Source: a virus
Reading direction: 5' to 3' (one strand)
DNA length: 21,734 bases
IMG/VR virus record: IMGVR_UViG_3300028829_007990
Span: 1 to 21,734 of that record
Below are positions 1 to 5,817 of this stretch, one piece after another. The notes under the pieces were generated by a model. That model saw only the letters and a list, made by a program, of their open reading frames with translations, had not been told where the DNA came from and searched no databases. The translations under genes and the position numbers were made by a program. The first letter of the stretch is position 1; the number at the start of each line of letters is the position of its first letter.

Positions 1-246
1 ATGTTTGATTATTTACAAGTAGAATATAATGATATAAAACCATCAACAGGAGATCAATTTCAAACAAAATCTCTTGGTGGTAAATTAGAAAAATATAAAA
101 TCGATGGAGAAGGAAAGCTTCATAAACGATTGAGTGATGCTTGGTATCCATACCCACATGAGGGATATTTTGAATTTCATGATGGTGTTAATAGATATGA
201 GTCATGGTTTTTTGGTGGGAAGATATCTAATATAAATAAAAAATAA
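1..246 (+). CDS. Small phage protein of unknown function
   Basis: An 81-residue frame opens with ATG at the first base of the window and ends in TAA two bases before a tRNA gene. The N-terminus (MFDYLQVEY, then FQTKSLGG) resembles short proteins common in tailed phages that begin MFDY and carry an FQTK motif, so the ATG is probably the true start, although the upstream RBS lies outside the window. The protein is soluble, rich in aromatic residues (YPYPHEGYFEFHDG) and has no signal peptide or membrane segment. No function can be assigned. Confidence 0.7.
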   Translation: MFDYLQVEYNDIKPSTGDQFQTKSLGGKLEKYKIDGEGKLHKRLSDAWYPYPHEGYFEFHDGVNRYESWFFGGKISNINKK

Positions 247-248
247 AT

Positions 249-338
249 GGTAGATTGGCAGAGTCTGGTTTATTGCACTAGTTTTGAAAACTAGAGGGGG
301 TCAAACCTCCGTAGGTTCGAATCCTACATCTACCTCCA
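249..338 (+). tRNA. tRNA-Ser(UGA)
   Basis: A complete type II tRNA. Acceptor strand GGTAGAT (249-255) pairs fully with ATCTACC (328-334). The anticodon stem CTAGT/ACTAG encloses loop TTTGAAA, giving anticodon TGA at 285-287. A long variable arm (GGGGG...CCTCC) and T-arm GTAGG-TTCGAAT-CCTAC follow, and CCA is encoded at 336-338. Long variable arm plus UGA anticodon identify serine. The discriminator base is T, which is unusual for serine, since the other Ser tRNA here has G. Confidence 0.95.
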
Positions 339-343
339 AACTT

Positions 344-420
344 GCTCCTGTAGGCCAATTGGCAGAGTCAGTGGACTTAAAATCCATAAAGTGTTGGTTC
401 GAGTCCAACCGGGAGTACCA
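344..420 (+). tRNA. tRNA with Leu(UAA) anticodon, short variable loop
   Basis: The acceptor GCTCCTG/CGGGAGT pairs over 7 positions with two G-U wobbles. The anticodon stem GTGGA/TCCAT closes loop CTTAAAA with anticodon TAA at 378-380. T-arm is GTTGG-TTCGAGT-CCAAC, discriminator A and encoded CCA (418-420). The anticodon and A73 point to leucine, but the variable loop is only 5 nt (388-392), whereas bacterial leucine tRNAs normally carry a long variable arm. Confidence 0.93.
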
Positions 421-454
421 AATATATTATAAACCTGATTACAGGAGAAAGATT

Positions 455-1402
455 ATGATTGAACAGTTTCCAATAGTCCCACCTACTATTATAGAACAAG
501 ACCTAGATTACAAAGCATTACAAGCATTTGATGCAACCTCGATAATAAAACAAGGTCAATGGACTAGTAGATACGAATACACTCATGACTTTCTAGATCA
601 GTATTTAGACTTTAGTAATGTAGGATTAAAGGCTTCAGGATTTTTTCATTATGATGCAAGGATGTGTTGTGAGTCTCTTAATTCCCCAAGCCCGATTAGA
701 AGTTGGTATAATCCAAAATTCAAAGTTGGATTAACTAATTGTGACATGGCTAAAGGGGATATGAAAGTTGCATTAGCACTTCGTAAATATATAGCTAGTC
801 AGTTTAGACCGACATCAGCACTTGCTCTTTATAAGATGTTTAATGCTAAAAATATATTTGATCCTTGTATGGGTTGGGGTGATAGATTAGTGGCATTTTT
901 AACTAGTGATGCTGAATCCTATACAGGTCTTGATGTAAACCCGCATTTATTTCTTGGATACGAGCGACAGATTAATTTAGCAAACACTAATAAAGATATT
1001 GATTTAGTATTTGAACGTGCAGAAGTTTATAATGATCCAACAAAGAAATTTGATTTTATATTTACTTCACCACCATACTATGACATTGAACGATATGAAG
1101 GTATGTGGCAATCCCATTCTAAGTATAAAAAGTTTAATGATTGGATGGAAAAGTTTTTATTTAAAATGGTAGAGAATTCGTGGGATATGCTAGAAGTTGG
1201 TGGTCATATGGCAATTAATATTTCAGATGTTTATTCACATCATACTGTTAATAAAATATGCGATACGATGGTCGATCATATCTTAACTCTCGATGATGCC
1301 AAATATATTGGTGCCATTGGATATAGAATGCGAAAACGACCTAATTCAAAAGCTGTTGGTAATATTTTTTCAGAACCAATTTGGATATTTAAAAAAGAGT
1401 AA
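455..1402 (+). CDS. DNA methyltransferase (SPPY-type, N6-adenine or N4-cytosine)
   Basis: A 315-residue SAM-dependent amino-methyltransferase. The start is the ATG at 455 behind the RBS AGGAG near 443; the open frame extends upstream only through the tRNA genes. The SAM-binding motif I is FDPCMGWGD at about residues 135-143. The catalytic motif IV is TSPPYYD at about 204-210, so the order is motif I then IV (alpha or gamma class). SPPY loops occur in N6-adenine and N4-cytosine enzymes, so the target base is not settled. No restriction endonuclease lies beside it, so it is an orphan, consistent with phage self-protection against host restriction or with regulatory methylation. It sits between tRNA genes, and a copy of the upstream tRNA's 3' end follows it, which hints at acquisition as a cassette. 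Confidence 0.88.
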   Translation: MIEQFPIVPPTIIEQDLDYKALQAFDATSIIKQGQWTSRYEYTHDFLDQYLDFSNVGLKASGFFHYDARMCCESLNSPSPIRSWYNPKFKVGLTNCDMAKGDMKVALALRKYIASQFRPTSALALYKMFNAKNIFDPCMGWGDRLVAFLTSDAESYTGLDVNPHLFLGYERQINLANTNKDIDLVFERAEVYNDPTKKFDFIFTSPPYYDIERYEGMWQSHSKYKKFNDWMEKFLFKMVENSWDMLEVGGHMAINISDVYSHHTVNKICDTMVDHILTLDDAKYIGAIGYRMRKRPNSKAVGNIFSEPIWIFKKE

Positions 1403-1420
1403 ATTTAAACGGAGAATAAT

Positions 1421-1431
1421 GGGAGTACCAA
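1421..1431 (+). repeat. Copy of tRNA-Leu 3' end after the methyltransferase gene
   Basis: The 11-mer GGGAGTACCAA at 1421-1431 repeats the 3' acceptor end of tRNA-Leu(UAA) at 411-421. No tRNA body precedes it here; the 20 bases before it follow the methyltransferase stop codon. Together the copies bracket the methyltransferase gene, like a remnant of a tRNA 3' end left by insertion or by loss of a tRNA gene. Chance cannot be excluded at this length. Confidence 0.5.
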
Positions 1432-1452
1432 TTATAAATTAAGGAGTTTGTT

Positions 1453-1605
1453 ATGTGTACGGGATTTGAAACGGCTGGAGTAATAATAACAATTCTAATA
1501 GCAACAGTATTAATAGTGGTTTCTTGTGCAGTTTTTTTGCCTCCATTAGTAAAACATATTGAATGTAGATGGAAAGAATATTTGGATGAAAAATTTAAAA
1601 GGTAG
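1453..1605 (+). CDS. 50-residue single-pass membrane protein
   Basis: Starts at ATG 1453 with a good RBS (AAGGAG at 1441-1446) and stops at TAG 1603-1605, just inside the acceptor strand of the next tRNA gene. Residues about 9-32 form one strongly hydrophobic segment (GVIITILIATVLIVVSCAVF), followed by a charged tail (WKEYLDEKFKR). This predicts a small inner-membrane protein with a cytoplasmic basic C-terminus. It is the first of three tiny membrane ORFs in a row. Function unknown; phage candidates of this shape include superinfection or lysis modulators, but nothing specific is visible. Confidence 0.65.
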   Translation: MCTGFETAGVIITILIATVLIVVSCAVFLPPLVKHIECRWKEYLDEKFKR

Positions 1606-1690
1606 GTTGGTAGAGTTTGGTTTATTACACTTCTTTGCTAAAGAAACGTGGGTAACACCACCAAAGGTTCGAATCCTTTACCTACCGCCA
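1601..1690 (+). tRNA. tRNA-Ser(GCU)
   Basis: Acceptor GGTAGGT (1601-1607) pairs perfectly with ACCTACC. The anticodon loop TTGCTAA gives GCT at 1637-1639, with a C-A mismatch at the top of the stem. A long variable arm (GTGGGTAACACCAC), T-arm AAAGG-TTCGAAT-CCTTT, discriminator G and an encoded CCA at 1688-1690 follow. Type II structure with a GCU anticodon is diagnostic of the AGY serine tRNA. It overlaps the stop of the preceding membrane ORF by 5 nt. Confidence 0.95.
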
Positions 1691-1712
1691 AAATAATTGA
1701 AAGGGAATTAAC

Positions 1713-1868
1713 ATGAATTTTATAATTGGATTATTGTTTTTTATATTATTAGTTGTATTTGTTGGTGTAATGATAGGTACTATGGTATTTCCAGAAACAT
1801 TTACCATGTTAGATAGAAGAATTAAAACTTACATACAAAATAAATACCCAACTGTGAAAGAAGACTAA
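1713..1868 (+). CDS. 51-residue single-pass membrane protein
   Basis: ATG at 1713 behind RBS AAGGGA (about 1700-1705) and stop TAA at 1866-1868. Residues 3-26 are a continuous hydrophobic segment rich in Ile, Leu, Phe and Val (IIGLLFFILLVVFVGVMIG), with a positively charged tail (DRRIKTYIQNKYP). One nucleotide separates it from the next tiny membrane ORF, which suggests co-translation. Function unknown. Confidence 0.65.
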   Translation: MNFIIGLLFFILLVVFVGVMIGTMVFPETFTMLDRRIKTYIQNKYPTVKED

Positions 1869-1869
1869 T

Positions 1870-2007
1870 ATGTGGGATAAATTTATTGAGTGGACTATTG
1901 AAACAGAAGTAAGATACCGATGTGTTATTAGTGCAATTTATTTAATATCTGGTGGTTTAATAGCAATTTGTTTATATTATTATTTAACGTTAATGGGACT
2001 ATCATGA
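1870..2007 (+). CDS. 45-residue membrane protein upstream of the macro-domain gene
   Basis: ATG at 1870 follows the previous stop by one base, and the TGA at 2005-2007 overlaps the ATG of the macro-domain gene (ATGA). An acidic, aromatic N-terminus (MWDKFIEWTIETEV) precedes one hydrophobic segment at about residues 19-43 that contains a YYY run. There is no clear own RBS, so expression probably depends on coupling. Function unknown. Confidence 0.55.
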   Translation: MWDKFIEWTIETEVRYRCVISAIYLISGGLIAICLYYYLTLMGLS

Positions 2008-2534
2008 TTATACTCCAAAAAGGAAATATTCTAGATGCTCTTAAAGATGATCGAATAGGTGCTATTGCACATGGAGTAAATTGTTCTGGTGGATTTGGTT
2101 CTGGTATTGCAGGACAGATAGCACAACAGTATCCAGAAGTTCGAGAAGCATATTTGAAAAAATATAATGATGGAAAAATATATTCGCCTTATGGGTGGTT
2201 TCTTGGAGATATTCAACCAGTAAAAGTCCAAGTGGAACAACCTCCTTTTGTTATTGGTGGACCACCAAGAGCAAACCACAAACCATATTATGAAACAAAA
2301 TACATAATTAATTGTGCAACACAGAAAAACTATGGTTCTGATGGAACCCAATATGTAGATTATGGGGCAATTAGAGATTGTATACAAAGTTTAAAATTAT
2401 TTTCAAATAATAATTTCTCCAATTTAGCAATTCCAAAAATCGGAACAGGACTTGGTGGTGGTGATTGGGAAACTATAGAAAATATAATTCTTAATATATT
2501 TCATGATATAAATATTTCAATATATGTGTTGTGA
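2004..2534 (+). CDS. Macro-domain protein (ADP-ribose binding or hydrolase)
   Basis: A 176-residue protein. The chosen start is the ATG at 2004 that overlaps the upstream stop; an earlier in-frame ATG at 1968 would lie inside the upstream gene. The ADP-ribose-binding signature is clear: IAHGVNCSGGFGSGIAGQIA at about residues 18-37, matching the macro-domain pattern of Asn plus a Gly-rich loop. A later IPKIGTGLGGGDWE stretch near 150-163 forms the second binding loop. Phage macro proteins of this type act on ADP-ribose 1''-phosphate, a by-product of tRNA ligation, or remove ADP-ribose from proteins. The tRNA-rich surroundings make an RNA-repair link attractive but unproven. Confidence 0.85.
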   Translation: MIILQKGNILDALKDDRIGAIAHGVNCSGGFGSGIAGQIAQQYPEVREAYLKKYNDGKIYSPYGWFLGDIQPVKVQVEQPPFVIGGPPRANHKPYYETKYIINCATQKNYGSDGTQYVDYGAIRDCIQSLKLFSNNNFSNLAIPKIGTGLGGGDWETIENIILNIFHDINISIYVL

Positions 2535-2713
2535 GTTTCCTATATACTTTATTTTGTTCACATTGCAATAAAAAAATAGGAAAATTTGAAGTTGGAAATG
2601 AAAATAAGCCAAGAAATAAAAAAAGAAGAATAAAAATAATATATCATAGAAAAAACTGTACGAGAAATTACACTCCGGTAGCCCAAATGGAAGAGGCAAC
2701 AAGATTATATTAG
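2531..2713 (+). CDS. Possible small Cys-pair protein with GTG start
   Basis: A 60-codon frame starts at GTG 2531, overlapping the macro-domain stop as GTGA, and ends at TAG 2711-2713 inside the adjoining tRNA-like gene. It has one Cys pair (CSHCNKK at residues 9-15) and a later His-Cys (YHRKNC), plus a Lys/Arg-rich middle, which could be a small zinc ribbon. Against it: no RBS, a non-ATG start and a C-terminus encoded by tRNA-like sequence. It may be spurious. Confidence 0.35.
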   Translation: MSFLYTLFCSHCNKKIGKFEVGNENKPRNKKRRIKIIYHRKNCTRNYTPVAQMEEATRLY

Positions 2714-2789
2714 AGACCTTATCCATAACTATTATATCTCAATGATATAATGGCGTGATGTGTAGGTTCGATTCCTGCCCGGAGTACCA
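2672..2789 (+). pseudogene. Aberrant tRNA-like gene with about 40-nt insertion
   Basis: Both ends are tRNA. ACTCCGG (2672-2678) pairs perfectly with CCGGAGT (2779-2785), followed by ACCA; a D-arm GCC...GGC lies at 2681-2697 and a T-arm GTAGG-TTCGATT-CCTGC at 2762-2778. The flanks closely resemble the neighbouring tRNA-Leu(UAG). Between D-arm and T-arm there are 64 nt instead of the 23 nt of that neighbour. A 7-bp hairpin ATTATAT/ATATAAT (2731-2751) with loop CTCAATG would present anticodon CAA (Leu), but about 32 extra nt precede it. It is either a decayed gene, a tRNA with an unusual insertion, or a gene needing processing. Confidence 0.6.
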
Positions 2790-2814
2790 AAAAATTAAAT
2801 GAATTACATTAAAT

Positions 2815-2890
2815 GCTCTCGTAGCCCAACGGCAGAGGCAATGCACTTAGAATGCATTCAGTGTAGGTTCGAATCCTACCGAGAGTACCA
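2815..2890 (+). tRNA. tRNA with Leu(UAG) anticodon, short variable loop
   Basis: GCTCTCG (2815-2821) pairs with CGAGAGT (one G-U). D-arm GCC...GGC, anticodon stem ATGCA/TGCAT with loop CTTAGAA (anticodon TAG at 2848-2850), T-arm GTAGG-TTCGAAT-CCTAC, A73 and encoded CCA. The variable loop is only 5 nt (2858-2862), so like the UAA tRNA it has a type I shape with a leucine anticodon. Confidence 0.94.
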
Positions 2891-2920
2891 AATATCTTTG
2901 TTAAATATAAAGGATAGTCT

Positions 2921-3223
2921 ATGAAAAAACATCTACCATTTTGTTCCAGCCAATCAGGACCAGTATCAGGCTGTAGTGTATGTAATATTTGTACGTGCGA
3001 GGACTGGAAACCTCAAATAAAAATGATCGATTCGTTTATAGTATTTTCCACATTTCAATCTGCTGGACCAAAATGGGATGATAATAAAAATATTATATTC
3101 AGATATTGTCCTTGGTGTGGTGGGAAACTTACCGAAGAAAATCATACAACAGATGACATTAAAGAAATAACAAAAGAATCTTCTACAGAAATCAGAAATC
3201 CATTTGGATTGGGGCCGAAATGA
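2921..3223 (+). CDS. Cys-rich, probably zinc-binding protein
   Basis: A 100-residue protein with ATG 2921 behind an AAAGGAT RBS. Seven cysteines cluster: C8, C18, C21, C24 and C26 at the N-terminus (CSVCNICTC) and a CPWCGGKL zinc-ribbon knuckle at 63-70. This predicts one or two structural zinc sites. The tail is acidic and polar. Its stop overlaps the ATG of the P-loop kinase gene (ATGA), so it begins the replication and nucleotide operon. No enzymatic motif is visible; a role in nucleic-acid or protein binding is inferred from the zinc knuckles only. Confidence 0.7.
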   Translation: MKKHLPFCSSQSGPVSGCSVCNICTCEDWKPQIKMIDSFIVFSTFQSAGPKWDDNKNIIFRYCPWCGGKLTEENHTTDDIKEITKESSTEIRNPFGLGPK

Positions 3224-3747
3224 AAATAATTAATCTTTTAGGTGGACCGGGATGTGGTAAATCAACCACAGCTTCCGGTCTTTTTTATTATATGAAGAGT
3301 GCGGGATTGAAAGTAGAATTAGTACGAGAATATGTTAAAGATGCAGTATATGAATCCAGAAATATTTTTGATGACCAGATGTATATTTTTGCAAAACAAA
3401 ATCGCAGACAACATATTTTAGTAAATAGTGTCGATTGGATTATTACTGATTCTCCAATAATACTTAGTGCGGTATATGCGCCAGTGAATTATTTTCCATC
3501 ATTTTCAAATCTATGTTTAGAAGCTTTTAGATCATACGACAACATAAACTTTTTCATCAATAGAGAAAAACCATATTCCAATATCGGACGACATCAAACA
3601 GAAGATGAAGCAAAGATTATTGATACAACCGTGAAAGATTTTATGATGGATAATGATATTAATTTTTATTCTGTTAGTGGTAGTGCCGAATGTCCAAAAG
3701 AAATTGCAAGACGATTAGAAGATATACATAATGTTCAGATATTATAA
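3220..3747 (+). CDS. P-loop nucleotide kinase-like ATPase
   Basis: A 175-residue protein with Walker A GGPGCGKST at residues 8-16 near the N-terminus, as in small nucleotide and nucleoside kinases. IITDSP at about 73-78 matches the acidic strand following the core of deoxynucleoside-kinase-type folds. REKPYSNIGRHQ (about 115-126) looks like the Arg-rich lid. It resembles the AAA-type P-loop proteins often labelled putative kinases in phages. The neighbours (primase, dNMP kinase, Nudix, RNR) favour a nucleotide-metabolism role, but the substrate is unknown. Confidence 0.78.
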   Translation: MKIINLLGGPGCGKSTTASGLFYYMKSAGLKVELVREYVKDAVYESRNIFDDQMYIFAKQNRRQHILVNSVDWIITDSPIILSAVYAPVNYFPSFSNLCLEAFRSYDNINFFINREKPYSNIGRHQTEDEAKIIDTTVKDFMMDNDINFYSVSGSAECPKEIARRLEDIHNVQIL

Positions 3748-3767
3748 ACCAATGAGCTACAAATAAA

Positions 3768-4829
3768 ATGTTTGAAGAAATACGATATATAAATAATATG
3801 GGAAGTCAATTTAGAAATTTTACCCAGAAAGATACTTATCTGTGGAACTTTTCTTGTCCATTATGTGGAGATTCTAAAAAGAATAAATTGAAAGCCAGAG
3901 GATATTTATACCGCAATAACAATACTATAACATTCAAATGTCACAATTGTAATGTGTCTATGTCATTTGGAAACTTTTTAAAACAAGTTGATCCTTCATT
4001 ATATCAACAATACCGCTACGATAGCTATGAAGCAAATCACACGAACACACCAAAAAAAATCAAAAAAGAACATGCGAGTATATCAAAATTTGAAGCCACT
4101 TATAACTCACTAAAAAAGACCACAAAATCGAAGATATCTTTAGGGAATATGGTGGATATAAATACTCTATATACTCTAAAAGATTTATCAGATAACCAAA
4201 AGTTTGCAATAGATTATGTTGTTGGGCGAAAATTGCCCAAAACTTCGTACAGCAGGATTTTCTATTGTGATAACTTTCGATCATGGGCTAATAGTATACT
4301 GCCCGACAAATTCAAGATAATTGATAACGAATTTCCAAAAATAGTAATACCATTTTATGATAGTGAAAAAAATATTATTGGATGTCAAGCTAGATCATAT
4401 TTATCGGGGGATACATTTGATCAAAAATATTTAACAGCAAAATTTGATAAAGAAAAAGAATTAACATACGGACTCGATCTTGTTGACTGGTCACAGACAG
4501 TATATGTTTTGGAAGGTCCATTTGATTCTATGTTCATAAAAAATGCCGTTGCTGTTACGTCATCCTCATTGCATAAAAAAACTCAGATTGATTATACAAA
4601 TGCAGTTTTGGTTTATGATAATCAACCTAGAAGTAAAGAGGTATTGAATGAAATGAAGAAAGCAATAAAGATGGGTAGATTAGTATATTTTTGGGATGAA
4701 GAAGTTTCATCAAAAGATGTTAATGAATTTATATTAGATGGAAACATTATTGAAGATTTGAATTTAAAAGAGAATTCTAAATCTGGTATTGAAGCAACTT
4801 TGAAACTACAACATTGGAGAAGAGTATGA
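3768..4829 (+). CDS. 61: DNA primase, T4 gp61-like
   Basis: 353 residues, close to the roughly 340 of T4 gp61. It makes RNA primers for lagging-strand synthesis together with a replicative helicase. The N-terminal zinc finger is CPLCGD (C30, C33) with CHNC (C58, C61), followed by GNFLKQVDPSLYQQY, strikingly parallel to the T4 protein. The Toprim-type catalytic core shows VLEGPFD (247-253), VYDNQPR (282-288) and KDVNEF (316-321), where T4 has LEGPIDS, LDNEPR and KDVND. The start is ATG 3768; only a weak RBS (GAGC) is seen. Its stop overlaps the dNMP kinase start (ATGA). No helicase gene lies in this window. Confidence 0.92.
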   Translation: MFEEIRYINNMGSQFRNFTQKDTYLWNFSCPLCGDSKKNKLKARGYLYRNNNTITFKCHNCNVSMSFGNFLKQVDPSLYQQYRYDSYEANHTNTPKKIKKEHASISKFEATYNSLKKTTKSKISLGNMVDINTLYTLKDLSDNQKFAIDYVVGRKLPKTSYSRIFYCDNFRSWANSILPDKFKIIDNEFPKIVIPFYDSEKNIIGCQARSYLSGDTFDQKYLTAKFDKEKELTYGLDLVDWSQTVYVLEGPFDSMFIKNAVAVTSSSLHKKTQIDYTNAVLVYDNQPRSKEVLNEMKKAIKMGRLVYFWDEEVSSKDVNEFILDGNIIEDLNLKENSKSGIEATLKLQHWRRV

Positions 4830-5362
4830 GTAGAGTAATTGTATTGGTAGGAAAAGCTGGTTCTGGAAAATCCACAATAGCAAAGGAATTAATAAATCAT
4901 AATATGTCGATAGTATCTTTTGCTGATCCCATACGTGATATGGTTAGAACTTTGGGATTAACCGAACAGCATTTAACTGGAGATTTAAAAGAAGTTCCTT
5001 GTGAATTATTGTCGGGACAAACTCCCCGATATGTTTTACAAACTCTTGGGACTGATTGGGCTAGGAATTTAATAGACGAAAAATTTTGGGTCAATATTTG
5101 GAAACATAAAGTTATCAAATTATTAGATACGGGAGTAGATGTTGTAACAGATGATTGTAGATTTTTAAATGAAGCATCAGCCGCAAGATCGCTTGAAGGC
5201 ACTATATTTCGATTAGAACGGGATGTACCAAATATTAAAACCCACAATCACCAATCAGAGTTACAAATTTCTCATATTGTTGCAGACTATGTAATAGATA
5301 ATAATAGATCATGTGAAGAAGTTGTTAATGATATTTTAAATTTGAGTGAGAGTGACTTATGA
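4826..5362 (+). CDS. Deoxynucleoside monophosphate kinase
   Basis: Phosphorylates dNMPs to dNDPs for phage DNA synthesis. The preferred start is ATG 4826, which overlaps the primase stop and has GGAGAAG just upstream; an alternative ATG lies at 4814. Walker A VGKAGSGKST is at residues 7-16. FADPIRDMV (about 31-39), LQTLGTDWAR (about 71-80) and VTDDCRFLNEA (about 105-115) match the phage dNMP kinase family that includes T4 gene 1. Length 178 residues is shorter than T4's about 240. The gene is coupled to the Nudix gene by ATGA. Confidence 0.85.
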   Translation: MSRVIVLVGKAGSGKSTIAKELINHNMSIVSFADPIRDMVRTLGLTEQHLTGDLKEVPCELLSGQTPRYVLQTLGTDWARNLIDEKFWVNIWKHKVIKLLDTGVDVVTDDCRFLNEASAARSLEGTIFRLERDVPNIKTHNHQSELQISHIVADYVIDNNRSCEEVVNDILNLSESDL

Positions 5363-5817
5363 AATATGTAGCTGGATTTTTATTTAATGAATCAAGAGAC
5401 AATATAGTTCTCATAGAAAAATTAAAACCTGCATACCAAAAAGGAAAACTTAATGGTGTAGGTGGAAAGGTCGAGCCGGGAGAATCCCCATCTACAGCTA
5501 TGGTCCGTGAATTTCAAGAAGAGGGTGGAGTTTGGATAGGACCGCACGAATGGGAATTATTTTGTGAGTATAGTTGGAAAGAAGATTACAAAATATACTA
5601 CTACAGATGTTTCAATAATGATTATTATGATATGGCGAGAACGGTTGAAGAGGAAGAGATTACAAAAATTAGAGTGAATACATTAGAGCATTATGATCGG
5701 ATGCACAACTTAGATTTTTTAATACCACTAGCAAGGAACGTAGAAATAGATTATACATCACCATTAATTATAACAGAGACCGATAATACACTAAAGGGAC
5801 AACAAGGGGCCGAATGA
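5359..5817 (+). CDS. Nudix hydrolase
   Basis: A 152-residue protein with a complete Nudix box: it starts GGKVEPGE (about residues 36-43), continues after seven residues with REFQEEGG (51-58) and fits the G-x5-E-x7-REUxEExGU consensus. The catalytic metal-binding glutamates are present. Such enzymes hydrolyse nucleoside diphosphates linked to another moiety, including oxidised dNTPs and RNA caps. Its place between dNMP kinase and RNR, with ATGA overlaps at both ends, suggests nucleotide pool control, but the substrate cannot be read from the sequence. Confidence 0.9.
   Translation: MKYVAGFLFNESRDNIVLIEKLKPAYQKGKLNGVGGKVEPGESPSTAMVREFQEEGGVWIGPHEWELFCEYSWKEDYKIYYYRCFNNDYYDMARTVEEEEITKIRVNTLEHYDRMHNLDFLIPLARNVEIDYTSPLIITETDNTLKGQQGAE

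Noticed and set aside
344-420. Suppressor tRNA for stop codons
   Set aside because: The anticodon is TAA (reads UUA), not TTA or CTA; there is no sign of stop-codon recoding in the genes, which end normally.
284-454. In-frame extension of the methyltransferase ORF upstream through the tRNA genes
   Set aside because: The region is tRNA-Ser and tRNA-Leu sequence; ATG 455 has a good RBS, so the extension is not coding.
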